From: Pelagivirga sediminicola
GTDB lineage: Bacteria; Pseudomonadota; Alphaproteobacteria; Rhodobacterales; Rhodobacteraceae
Direction: 5' to 3'
Assembly: GCF_003072125.1 (NCBI RefSeq)
Contig: NZ_QCYH01000004.1
Span: forward strand, 1-64,000
Length of the DNA: 64,000 nt
The position numbers were made by a program, and so were the translations under genes. Shown in pieces: positions 1 through 6,905 of this stretch. The notes beneath the pieces were generated by a model. It was not told the origin of the DNA. It worked only from the letters and a program-made list of their open reading frames with translations, and ran no database searches. Within the stretch, counting starts at the first letter, position 1, and every line of letters starts with the position of its first letter.

Positions 1-76
1 CTTCGTGTGCGTCCATAAGGACACTCGATAAACGATCTCACAGCCCAGCAGCCAGACGGCCCTCGGCGGAGGTTTA

Positions 77-170
77 CCCATGATCGACGTCAGCTGGATG
101 ACTTCGAGGATTTCCTCCTTGGTTGCGCCCTCGCGCAGCGCATTTTGCATGTTACGGCGCAAGGCCGCGC
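77..170 (-). pseudogene. Fragment of a carboxymuconolactone decarboxylase-family gene
   Basis: Read on the minus strand, this stretch encodes about 30 residues including NALREGATKEEILEVIQL, which matches the conserved helix of the carboxymuconolactone decarboxylase (AhpD-like) family. After the residues TSIMG the reading no longer resembles the family, and upstream it runs straight into the antisense of the ABC permease. There is no room for a whole gene of about 110 to 130 residues, so this is a scrap left by rearrangement. The match is from memory of the family; the breakpoints are estimated. Confidence 0.5.
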
Positions 171-1131
171 TCGGCGCGCTGATCATCGCCGCGGTCGCGC
201 CGCTGGTGATCTACAAGTTCACCACAACCGGCTCTCTTGCGCTAGTTGACACCTTTGCGGGTGCCGAGGCGTCGCGGCTGATCTTGGGCGACGGCAACGG
301 CACGCTTTTCTCGGCAGTCGCGGGCTGGCTCGACCGCAGCATCGATGCCGTCGCGCGTGCGGGCGGCGGCGTCTTCGGCGCGATCACGAGCGGTGTCCGC
401 GCCGTCCTGGACGCCCTCGCCGTGGCCCTGAATGGCACGCCGTGGCCGGCGGTGATGCTGGTCATCATCGTCACCGCCTGGCGGTCCGCCGGGCCGCGCG
501 CGGCAATCTTCACCACTGCGGCGCTCGCCTGTATCGCGCTGCTTGGCTATTGGCCGTCGCGATGGAGACGGTCGCGCTGGTCGGCGCGGCGGCCATCATC
601 TGCGTCGCCATCGGCATTCCCCTGGGCATCTGGTTCGGCAAGTCGCGCCGCGCCTTCGCCGCCGCCGAGCCCGTGCTGGACCTGATGCAGACGCTTCCCG
701 CTTTCGTCTATCTGATCCCGATCATCGCGTTTTTCGGCACGGGCAATCCGCCCGGTATTCTGGCCACCATCGTCTTCGGCATGCCGCCGGTGATCCGCCT
801 CACCTGCCTTGGCATGCGCGGCGTGCCCGGCAGCATCAAGGAGGCCGCGGTCGCATTCGGCGCATCGCGCTGGCAGTTGCTCAAGGATGTGAAGCTGCCG
901 CTGGCGCGCCCCTCCATCATGACCGGCGTCAATCAGACGATCCTGATGTGCCTGTCGATGATGGTCATCATCTCGCTGATCGGGGGCGGCGGCCTCGGCA
1001 AGGTGATCCTGGAGGCGCTGCAATACGCGGCCAAGAGACCGGGCCTTCTGGGCGGTTTCGCCATACTTTTTTGCGCGATGGTCATGGACCGTATCGTTCA
1101 GGGCGCCTTTCGCCTCGATGTCAAAAGGTAG
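149..1131 (+). pseudogene. Betaine/choline-type ABC transporter permease, frameshifted
   Basis: This is the membrane subunit of a glycine-betaine/choline (ProW/ChoW-like) ABC importer. The second half carries the typical permease core METVALVGAAAIICVAIGIP, the EAA loop (EAAVAFGASRWQLLKDVKLP) and the terminal GGGGLGKVILEAL segment. The first half (from about 149, frame 2) ends its sensible reading at GYWP near 551-560, and the second half continues in frame 1 at VAMETVAL. One missing base there explains the break. The 5' end abuts an unrelated antisense gene scrap, so the natural start may also be lost. No ATP-binding or substrate-binding partner gene lies beside it. A sequencing error is the alternative to a real frameshift. 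Confidence 0.7.
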
Positions 1132-1297
1132 GGCCGGCGGGCGGTTCGATCCGGCACCGCCGTGGATCGCTCCGACGCCGTCGCAACAGCCTGAATCTGC
1201 CGCTTGCCCTGATCTGCGATAATGGCCGCCGGAGGTGTTGGCGTGCTTGACAGACAGCATGCGAAAAACGGACGAGATCGCCCTTGCGGATTTCAGA

Positions 1298-1355
1298 AAT
1301 ACCGGACAGCGATTACGCTAATTCCCGGACAGCCGTTTCAGTAATTCCCGGACAG
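1298..1355. repeat. Three terminal repeats of the IS21-type element
   Basis: The 12-mer AATACCGGACAG (1298-1309) is followed by ATTCCCGGACAG at 1321-1332 and again at 1344-1355. The three copies are spaced exactly 23 bases apart. Multiple terminal repeats of this kind are transposase-binding sites at IS21-family ends. Confidence 0.8.
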
Positions 1356-1384
1356 TTCGGGCACGGCTGATTGTCTGCCTGCGA

Positions 1385-2167
1385 TCATGTTTTGGTTTGG
1401 ATAGTTTCGGTGTTTTCGGCGGAGGTCAAGGTCGCGTTCCGGTCCTTTCTGCGCATGCTGTCGCCCTTGAGTTCGATGCGGTGGGCGTCGTGGACGATCC
1501 GGTCGAGGATGGCGTCGGCAATGGTGGGTTCGCCGATCATGTCCTGCCAGCCCGAGATCGGCAGTTGGGCGGTGATGATGGTGGACCGCCGCTGATAGCG
1601 CTCCTCGAAAAGCTCGAGCAGATCGATGCGCTGTTGGTCGGTCAAGCCATGCGTGCCCCAGTCGTCGAGGACCAGCAGCTGGACGCGGGCCAGCTTGTCG
1701 ACGAGGCGGGGAAAACGTCCATCGAGGCGCGCCAGGGCCATGTCCTCGAACAGCCGCGGCATCCGGACATAGGAGACAGAGTGATCGAGACGGGCCGCCT
1801 GGTGGGCGAAGGCGCAGGCGAGCCAGGTCTTGCCGGTGCCGGTCTGGCCAGTAAGGATGATCTGTTCGCGGGCCTTGATCCAGTCGCCTTGCGCGAGCGC
1901 GAGGATCGGACGCCGGTCGAGCCCCCGGCTGGCGGCGAAATCGACATCTTCGATGCAGGCGTTGGGAAAGCGCATCTTCGCATTACGCAGCCGGTTGGCG
2001 AAGCGCTTGTCGGCGCGGGCCGCGGCTTCGCGGTCGAGCATGAGCCCCAGCCATTCATTACGCTCAAGCGCCTGGCTCGAACCCTGTTCGGCCAAGGCCT
2101 TCCAGGCGTCTGCCATGCCCGTCAGGCCGAGCGCGGCCATCTGATCGAGTGTGGGATGTGTCAGCAT
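1385..2167 (-). CDS. istB: IS21-family transposition helper ATPase IstB
   Basis: IstB is the AAA+ ATPase that works with the IstA transposase, binding target DNA and licensing insertion. The 260-residue protein is full length for the family. It has a Walker A motif GQTGTGKT around residue 107 and a Walker B-like segment LLVLDDWG around residue 168, and no internal stop. The start at 2167 is preceded by GGAAAGGACAAATAG, a good ribosome-binding site, 18 bases after the istA stop. Its partner istA is broken, so istB could act only with a related IstA supplied elsewhere in the genome. Confidence 0.9.
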   Translation of the reverse strand: MLTHPTLDQMAALGLTGMADAWKALAEQGSSQALERNEWLGLMLDREAAARADKRFANRLRNAKMRFPNACIEDVDFAASRGLDRRPILALAQGDWIKAREQIILTGQTGTGKTWLACAFAHQAARLDHSVSYVRMPRLFEDMALARLDGRFPRLVDKLARVQLLVLDDWGTHGLTDQQRIDLLELFEERYQRRSTIITAQLPISGWQDMIGEPTIADAILDRIVHDAHRIELKGDSMRRKDRNATLTSAENTETIQTKT

Positions 2168-2185
2168 CTATTTGTCCTTTCCGGG

Positions 2186-3321
2186 TTACTGGTAGTAGCC
2201 GGGGCCACGAATATTGTCGTGGACCGGCGTGGCGGTGACGGGGTCGGGCGGGCGGGGCGCCCGATCCAGACCGGTGATCAGGATGGAGCGCACCGAGGCA
2301 TAATTGACGGTGCCGACCGTCAGGGCGCGTTCGCAAGCCGCGCGCCACGCCCGTCCGCCCCGAACTGCCGCTGCAGGCCGAGCACACCGAGCGCGGAGCG
2401 ATAGCCCTGTTCCGGATGCGGCCTGTCGCGCATCAGCCGCTCGACGAGCGCGGCGGCGTGATAGCCGGTGCGGGCGGCCCGGGTGATCAGGCTCTCGGGC
2501 GTCATGCCGTAGCCCTGGTGCGCCTTGGGCATGTGTTCCTTGATGGTGCTATGGCCGCCGCGCTGACCGCGGCGGTGATGAGCCGCAATGCGTTCATGGT
2601 TATGGAAAATCTCGATCATGCGGTGGGTGAGCCGGACATCGACCTGACGGCCGATCAGGCGGTGCGGCACCGAATAGAAGCTGTGCGGAACCTCGATGTG
2701 GTAATCGGGATGCACCTTGGCGCGTTTCCATTCGGCGTACTCGAAGGGCGTATCGGGCAGCGGGCTGAGCGCGGGGCGTTCGATCTCCTCGAACAGCTCC
2801 CGGCGCGAGCGCCCGACCCGGCGCATGGTCCGGGCATTGAGATCATCGAGCCGCTCGGCAATGGCGACGTTCAGCGCCTTGATGGAAAAGAACTGCCGGT
2901 TGCACAGGCGCGCCAAAATCCAGCGCTCTACGATCAGCACGGCGCCCTCGACCTTGCCCTTGTCGCGCGGCCGGGTGGGCAGCACGGTCGTGTCGTAATG
3001 CGTGGCCATGTCGGAGAAGGTCTTGGTCAGCGACGGCTCGAACCAGAGCGGTTTGGCCACGGCGGCCTTCAGATTGTCGCAGACGATCGCCTTGGGGACC
3101 CCGCCGAAGAATTTAAGCGCCCGGACCTGGGCATCAATCCAGTCGGGCAGCTTCTGGCTGAGGCTCGCCCAGGCGAAGGTGTAGTTCGAAGCACCCAGAA
3201 CGGCGACGAAGATTTGCGCGCGATGCTCAGCACCGGTGCCCGGGTCGAGTTTCAACATGTGCCATCTGACAACCTCCTTCACGGCTTTCAGGTGGACAGA
3301 TAGGGGTTCAGGATAAATCAT
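2186..3321 (-). pseudogene. istA: IS21-family transposase IstA, truncated and frameshifted
   Basis: An intact IstA has about 500 residues with an N-terminal helix-turn-helix and a DDE catalytic domain. Here the family-like reading begins only near LDPGTGAEHRAQIFVAVLGA. The helix-turn-helix and the region expected to hold the first catalytic Asp are gone. The second Asp region (VCDNLKAAV) and the Glu region (KGKVEGAV) remain. Near 2350 the frame breaks: the open frame ends at ANAP, while the true C-terminus continues in another frame as ACERALTVGTVNYASV and ends HDNIRGPGYYQ with a stop at 2186. The transposase should be inactive. The upper boundary marks only the open reading frame. Confidence 0.85.
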
Positions 3322-3356
3322 TCCAACTTATTATTAATATCAATTCAATCGCTAAG

Positions 3357-3374
3357 ATCGAACGATTATTCGAT
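3357..3374. repeat. Inverted repeat ATCGAA-N6-TTCGAT
   Basis: Two perfect 6-base arms flank a 6-base centre (CGATTA) in an AT-rich spot beside the truncated istA end. It could be an old operator or chance; nothing else supports a function. Confidence 0.3.
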
Positions 3375-3422
3375 AGTCAACTGAACCTCCGATGCAAAAT
3401 CGAGCCTCTGCCGACAACGGGT

Positions 3423-3605
3423 TCAGGTGAGCGCCTCGGCAATGCGGGTAAGCAGATCTTCGGATTGACCGCAGCACCTGACGGCGCGCCCGATCCGGTC
3501 GCTTTCGGCGTAAACCCATTCCTTTCGCCGCGCGCACGCCTTTGCGCGCTCATGAGAGTTTGCATGTAACACTGCCAAATCGCGTTCGCAGGCGATTGTT
3601 GTCAC
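3423..3605 (-). CDS. Doubtful small ORF, 60 residues
   Basis: I do not recognise this frame. The translation has a natural-looking hydrophilic composition, with stretches such as NSHERAKACARRKEWVYAESD, and could be the 3' end of a lost gene rather than a complete one. Two other open frames overlap it on the same strand, which lowers confidence. It lies between two decayed insertion sequences, and no clear ribosome-binding site was seen. Confidence 0.2.
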   Translation of the reverse strand: MTTIACERDLAVLHANSHERAKACARRKEWVYAESDRIGRAVRCCGQSEDLLTRIAEALT

Positions 3606-3723
3606 CGAGCGCGCTCCAGACCGGCTGGCATCTTAGGGACTAGTGACCCTGTCAGGTGAGCAGATGCTGATCTTCGTTGGCGACGTTCCAATGCGCATAG
3701 GTTCAAAAGCGGCGTTCGCATAG

Positions 3724-3903
3724 GCCAGCGATTACATCGGCGCAAGCGCCTTGGTCAGAAGTCTGGCGGATGTTTGTTGGCTGATCGGTGACTGCGGCCA
3801 AGAGGATGATTGGTGCAGAGACGCGTTGCAAGACAAATTGATAAGCCTGTGCATCCATGGCCGTCGCCCGAAAGCTTGTCACTATCGCGAGCGTTCTGTG
3901 TAA
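3724..3903 (+). pseudogene. Remnant of an IS5-family transposase
   Basis: The plus-strand frame reads SDYIGASALVRSLADVCWLI followed by GDCGQEDDWCRDALQDK and CIHGRRP. This matches the IS5-type pattern of a GAxALL segment, WLLxDRGYDADWFRDAL and then CIPGRxxR. An in-frame stop lies at 3721-3723 and another at 3901-3903. Only about 60 of the usual 250 or more residues remain, with several substitutions at conserved positions. Its end overlaps the 3' end of ccoS on the other strand. Confidence 0.65.
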
Positions 3904-4127
3904 CTCCCGGCGAGAGTGGGACAGTCAGACCGCTTGGGAAATACAGTTGCTGGGGGCGGGTCGCTTTCGACACTGCAGTCTTTTTCCTGAGGGTTCTCAG
4001 GAATCAATACCCGCTCGGCGTTGCCTTGTGGATCCTCAAACTGATCATGGTGCAGCGCCCATGCAAAGGCGGCGAGCCCGATCAGACCCATGCCGATCGA
4101 TAGCGGGATGAGGACGAGCAAACTCAT
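3882..4127 (-). CDS. ccoS: cbb3-type cytochrome oxidase assembly protein CcoS
   Basis: CcoS is a small membrane protein needed to put cofactors into the cbb3 oxidase. The N-terminus MSLLVLIPLSIGMGLIGLAA is one membrane segment and is followed by FAWALHHDQFEDPQGNAERV, the family signature (xFxWAxxxxQFEDxxGxAxRxL). The family is usually about 50 to 60 residues long, but this copy has 81. The extra tail, rich in Pro and Cys, runs into the antisense of the IS5 remnant, so it is probably a readthrough tail created by that insertion. The start overlaps the stop of the DUF2189 gene (ATGA). The usual partners ccoG, ccoH and ccoI are not in this window. Confidence 0.85.
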   Translation of the reverse strand: MSLLVLIPLSIGMGLIGLAAFAWALHHDQFEDPQGNAERVLIPENPQEKDCSVESDPPPATVFPKRSDCPTLAGSYTERSR

Positions 4128-4921
4128 GAGTCGAACCGGCGTATCGCCTTGTACGCGTGCCAGGTGCCGTGGCCGAGAACCGGAAACACCAATGCCAGCC
4201 CAAGCAGACCGGTCAATGCGCTAAGAGCCAGTCCGACTGCGACAATGGCGCCCCATGCGAGCGCCGGGGCCAGGTTCTGGATCGTCATCGCAAAGCTGAG
4301 GCCAAGCGCCGTCAGCGCATCGCGCCGTTCGGCCAGTATCATGGGGATCGAAAACAGGCTGAGCGCGAAACCGAAAGCAGCAAACAGCCCGCCTATGGCC
4401 GTGCCGACCAGGATCAACGTCCAGCCACGCGGCGTGGTCAGCACGTTGATAAAGGCGTCTTCGGCCCCCGGAAACGGCGTCAGGCCAAAAAACAGCGCGT
4501 AAAGCAGATCCGCGACCCGGATCCAGAACAGCACCAGCATCCCCAGCATGAGCCCAGCAAAGGCCAGTTGCCCCAGCGGCACGCCCCGCACCAGCAGCAT
4601 CCGGCCGAGGCCGATCCTCTCCCCCTCTTCGCGCGCACGGCTTTTTTCATAAAGACCGATTGCAAAGAACGGTCCCACGATCAGAAAGCCCGATATCATC
4701 GGAAGTGTGAGGTAGAGCAGGCCCGCCCAATAGAGCGCCCCAAGGATGACATAGGACAGCAGGGCAACGAAAATTCCGTAGGCAAGGCTGGGCAGCGGGC
4801 TGGCGCGAAAATCGGCCCAGCCGGCGGAAAGCCAGTCCATCGCCGCGCGTGCCGGCAAGGATCGCGCAAGCGCCGGTGCCGGCCTGTCAGGAGCGCGAAG
4901 CGTTGGGAGAGGTTCGAGCAT
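4124..4921 (-). CDS. DUF2189-family integral membrane protein
   Basis: This is a polytopic inner-membrane protein of unknown function. From the chosen start (MLEPLPTLRAPDRP) it has 265 residues with about six hydrophobic segments. They include the family-like block PLPSLAYGIFVALLSYVILG and the glycine-rich GFLIVGPFFAIGLYEKSRAR. The upstream ATG at 4999 would add an unnatural Pro/Arg-rich leader; the start at 4921 has GAAAGG eight bases before it and fits better. It sits inside the cco operon, 10 bases after the small ORF and overlapping ccoS by four bases, so a role with the oxidase is plausible but unproven. Confidence 0.7.
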   Translation of the reverse strand: MLEPLPTLRAPDRPAPALARSLPARAAMDWLSAGWADFRASPLPSLAYGIFVALLSYVILGALYWAGLLYLTLPMISGFLIVGPFFAIGLYEKSRAREEGERIGLGRMLLVRGVPLGQLAFAGLMLGMLVLFWIRVADLLYALFFGLTPFPGAEDAFINVLTTPRGWTLILVGTAIGGLFAAFGFALSLFSIPMILAERRDALTALGLSFAMTIQNLAPALAWGAIVAVGLALSALTGLLGLALVFPVLGHGTWHAYKAIRRFDS

Positions 4922-4931
4922 ATCAGACCTT

Positions 4932-5090
4932 TCAGCAGGCAGGCTTGGCCGCGGCGGCCTGCGCGGACAAGGTGCAATCGGGCTGCGAGTTGATGGCAAC
5001 GGTAATCAGATGCGCATTTGCGGCGACGAAGACGCCCGCGGCCAACAGGGCGCCGGTAATGGCCAGTCTGCGCTGGGTGAAAATGCTCAT
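4932..5090 (-). CDS. Small single-pass membrane protein in the cco operon
   Basis: This 52-residue protein begins MSIFTQRRLAITGALLAAGV, a basic N-terminus followed by one hydrophobic helix. It ends in a short periplasmic-type tail with two cysteines (DCTLSAQAAAAKPAC). The start codon overlaps the ccoP stop (ATGA), so it is translated with ccoP. I do not recognise a named family. The position suggests an accessory or assembly role for the oxidase; that is inference from context. Confidence 0.6.
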   Translation of the reverse strand: MSIFTQRRLAITGALLAAGVFVAANAHLITVAINSQPDCTLSAQAAAAKPAC

Positions 5091-6013
5091 TGCTGGCCCT
5101 CCACATCGTCTTTGGACAGGTTCGCGACATAGAGGGCGAGGAGGTTTATCTCCGCTTCGGTCAGGCGATCTGACCAAGCGGGCATCACGCCCTGCCGTCC
5201 GCGGCGCAGCGTCTCCAGCACGCTGGCGCGATCCTGACCGTAAATGACCGCTTGGTCCGTCAGCGCAGGCGCGCCGTTCTCCATTCCGCCGATGCCGCCC
5301 TCGGCGTGGCACGCGCTGCAATTGTCGGCAAACAGCACGCCGCCCTCGCTGTCGGCATCCGCATTGCCCTGCGGCAGCGCCGTGACGTAGTCGGCCAGCG
5401 CGCTCAGCTCGCCGCGCTCCATCCAGTCAAAGGCGGGCATCTGGCCAAACCGCGTGTCGTCGCCCGTGGCATTGATCCCGACATGCAGAGTTTCGGCAAT
5501 CGTTTCAGGATCGCCGCCCCACAGCCAATAGTCATCATTCAGCACCGGAAAGCCGGGGCCGCCACCGCCATCTGCACCGTGGCAGGCGGCGCAATTGTCC
5601 TGAAACAGACGGTCCGCCGCCGCCATTGCGGGCAACATCAACGTGTCATCTGCCTGCAATGCGGGGAAATCCCCTGCCTCGAACTTCGCCATCCAGTCGC
5701 TGCGATCCGCCGTGAGGGCGCGGTAGCTTTCGACTGCCATTTCCGTCTGATCAAGGCCGAGCAGGCCGCGCGTGAAATCCTTGCCATAAGGCCAGGCCGG
5801 CAGCAAAACCCAGGCGATCACGGAATACACGAACGTCAGGATCATCGCCCAGAGCGCCAATTTGGGAAAGGGCGTGTTAAGCTCGCGAATGCCGTTCCAG
5901 TCATGGCCGGTGGTGTCGTATCCGGTAACGGGGTCGACCTCGAGATGGCCGGTATGCGCGTCGATCTCGTGGTCGGCGTCAGGGTCGGGGTTCAGACGGG
6001 GATCGTCGCTCAT
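5087..6013 (-). CDS. ccoP: cbb3-type cytochrome c oxidase subunit III (dihaem CcoP)
   Basis: CcoP is the membrane-anchored dihaem cytochrome c that passes electrons from soluble cytochrome c to CcoO and CcoN. The 308-residue protein has the N-terminal GYDTTGHDWNGIRELNTPFP signature (residues 31-50). One transmembrane helix follows at about 52-72, and two c-type haem sites are present: CAACH at 141-145 and CSACH at 232-236. The start at 6013 overlaps the ccoQ stop (ATGA), and its own stop overlaps the next small ORF. Haem attachment implies export of the soluble domain to the periplasm. Confidence 0.95.
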   Translation of the reverse strand: MSDDPRLNPDPDADHEIDAHTGHLEVDPVTGYDTTGHDWNGIRELNTPFPKLALWAMILTFVYSVIAWVLLPAWPYGKDFTRGLLGLDQTEMAVESYRALTADRSDWMAKFEAGDFPALQADDTLMLPAMAAADRLFQDNCAACHGADGGGGPGFPVLNDDYWLWGGDPETIAETLHVGINATGDDTRFGQMPAFDWMERGELSALADYVTALPQGNADADSEGGVLFADNCSACHAEGGIGGMENGAPALTDQAVIYGQDRASVLETLRRGRQGVMPAWSDRLTEAEINLLALYVANLSKDDVEGQQ

Positions 6014-6177
6014 TGCGGATCCTCCCCGGACTGGTCGGGCAGGATCGAGCGGGCGATCCTTTCCTGCTCGGCGCGGCGCTTGGGGTTGTAGGCGCGGATC
6101 GCGACGATGATGAAGAACCCCATCATCCAGATCGGCCCCAGCGTCTTGGCCAGATAAACGAGGGTGTCGTGGCTCAT
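6010..6177 (-). CDS. ccoQ: cbb3-type oxidase subunit CcoQ
   Basis: CcoQ is a small subunit that stabilises the core oxidase. The 55-residue protein has one membrane helix (LGPIWMMGFFIIVAIRAY) followed by NPKRRAEQERIARSIL, typical of the family. It lies between ccoO and ccoP, overlapping the ccoO stop by four bases (ATGA) and the ccoP start by four bases, so the three are translationally coupled. Length and position both fit. Confidence 0.9.
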   Translation of the reverse strand: MSHDTLVYLAKTLGPIWMMGFFIIVAIRAYNPKRRAEQERIARSILPDQSGEDPQ

Positions 6178-6902
6178 TGCGCGCCCTCCGCAAACAGCTC
6201 GTATGGCGCATTGGTCAGGGTTCCGAGCGATTGCAGATAGGCCACAACAGCATCCATTTCCGTCAGCCGCGCCGGATCGCCGTCAAACGCGCGCACCGCG
6301 ACATCCGCGCCATAGCGTTCGCGCACGGCGTCGCCCGCGTCCGAGTCGGGCTGGCTTTGTCCGATGGCGTCGCCCACCGCCGCCGCGATCATTTCGGCGT
6401 CATAGGGCACACCCAGCTTGGCCAGAGTCGCCAGTTGATCGCTCAGGATTTCGGTATCCAGCGGCCGGATGAGCCAGGGATAGGCCGGCATGATCGACGC
6501 GGGCACCACGCTGCGCGGATCGATCAGGTGCTGGCTGTGCCAGTCGTCGGAATACTTCTCGCCCAGGCGCGCCAGATCGGGGCCGGTGCGTTTCGAGCCC
6601 CAGAGCATCGGGTGATCATAGGCGCTTTCGGCCGCCAGCGAATAGGGGCCGTAGCGGTCCAGTTCATCCGCAAGGCTGCGCACCATCTGGCTGTGGCACG
6701 CATAGCACCCCTCGCGGATATAGATCTCGCGCCCCGCCAGTTCCAAAGGGGTTTGCGGGCGCATATCGTCTGGAATCTCGACCGTCTCGTCGATGGTGAA
6801 GAGCGGCGCGATCTCGACGATACCGCCGATGGAGGCGGCAACGATGATGCCCACCACCAGACCCATCGACAGCTTTTCGAGGTTGTAATGAAGTCTGAGC
6901 AT
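6174..6902 (-). CDS. ccoO: cbb3-type cytochrome c oxidase subunit II (monohaem CcoO)
   Basis: CcoO is the monohaem cytochrome c subunit that hands electrons to the catalytic subunit CcoN. The 242-residue protein has an N-terminal membrane anchor (residues 13-33), the motif REGCYACHSQMVR with haem site C66-H70, and SIMPAYPWL as the likely Met-ligand region. The start at 6902 is preceded by GGAGTAGGAA and lies three bases after the ccoN stop. Nothing is missing compared with the family. Confidence 0.95.
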   Translation of the reverse strand: MLRLHYNLEKLSMGLVVGIIVAASIGGIVEIAPLFTIDETVEIPDDMRPQTPLELAGREIYIREGCYACHSQMVRSLADELDRYGPYSLAAESAYDHPMLWGSKRTGPDLARLGEKYSDDWHSQHLIDPRSVVPASIMPAYPWLIRPLDTEILSDQLATLAKLGVPYDAEMIAAAVGDAIGQSQPDSDAGDAVRERYGADVAVRAFDGDPARLTEMDAVVAYLQSLGTLTNAPYELFAEGAQ

Positions 6903-6905
6903 TTC

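Larger units (their letters stand above)
1298..3321 (-). mobile_element. IS21-family insertion sequence, degenerate
   Basis: The gene pair istA>istB on the minus strand, followed on the istB side by three terminal-type repeats, defines an IS21-family element. The istB end seems preserved. The istA end is not: the first part of IstA and the matching terminal repeats are missing, and no copy of the CCGGACAG repeat was found past 3321. The outer boundary on the low-coordinate side is uncertain and may lie up to about 50 bases further left. The element is unlikely to move by itself. Confidence 0.8.
3322..3881. other. Decayed intergenic region between the IS21 element and the cco operon
   Basis: This 560-base stretch holds no convincing intact gene. 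It begins with an AT-rich segment (about 3322-3385) containing a small inverted repeat. It continues with a doubtful short minus-strand reading frame (3423-3605) and ends with a degenerate IS5-type transposase scrap (3724-3903). The mixture suggests repeated insertion and loss. Confidence 0.7.

Noticed and set aside
4932..5321. 129-codon reading extending the small cco ORF upstream
   Set aside because: The extra 77 residues overlap ccoP in another frame and are Arg-rich nonsense; the start at 5090 with ATGA overlap fits better.
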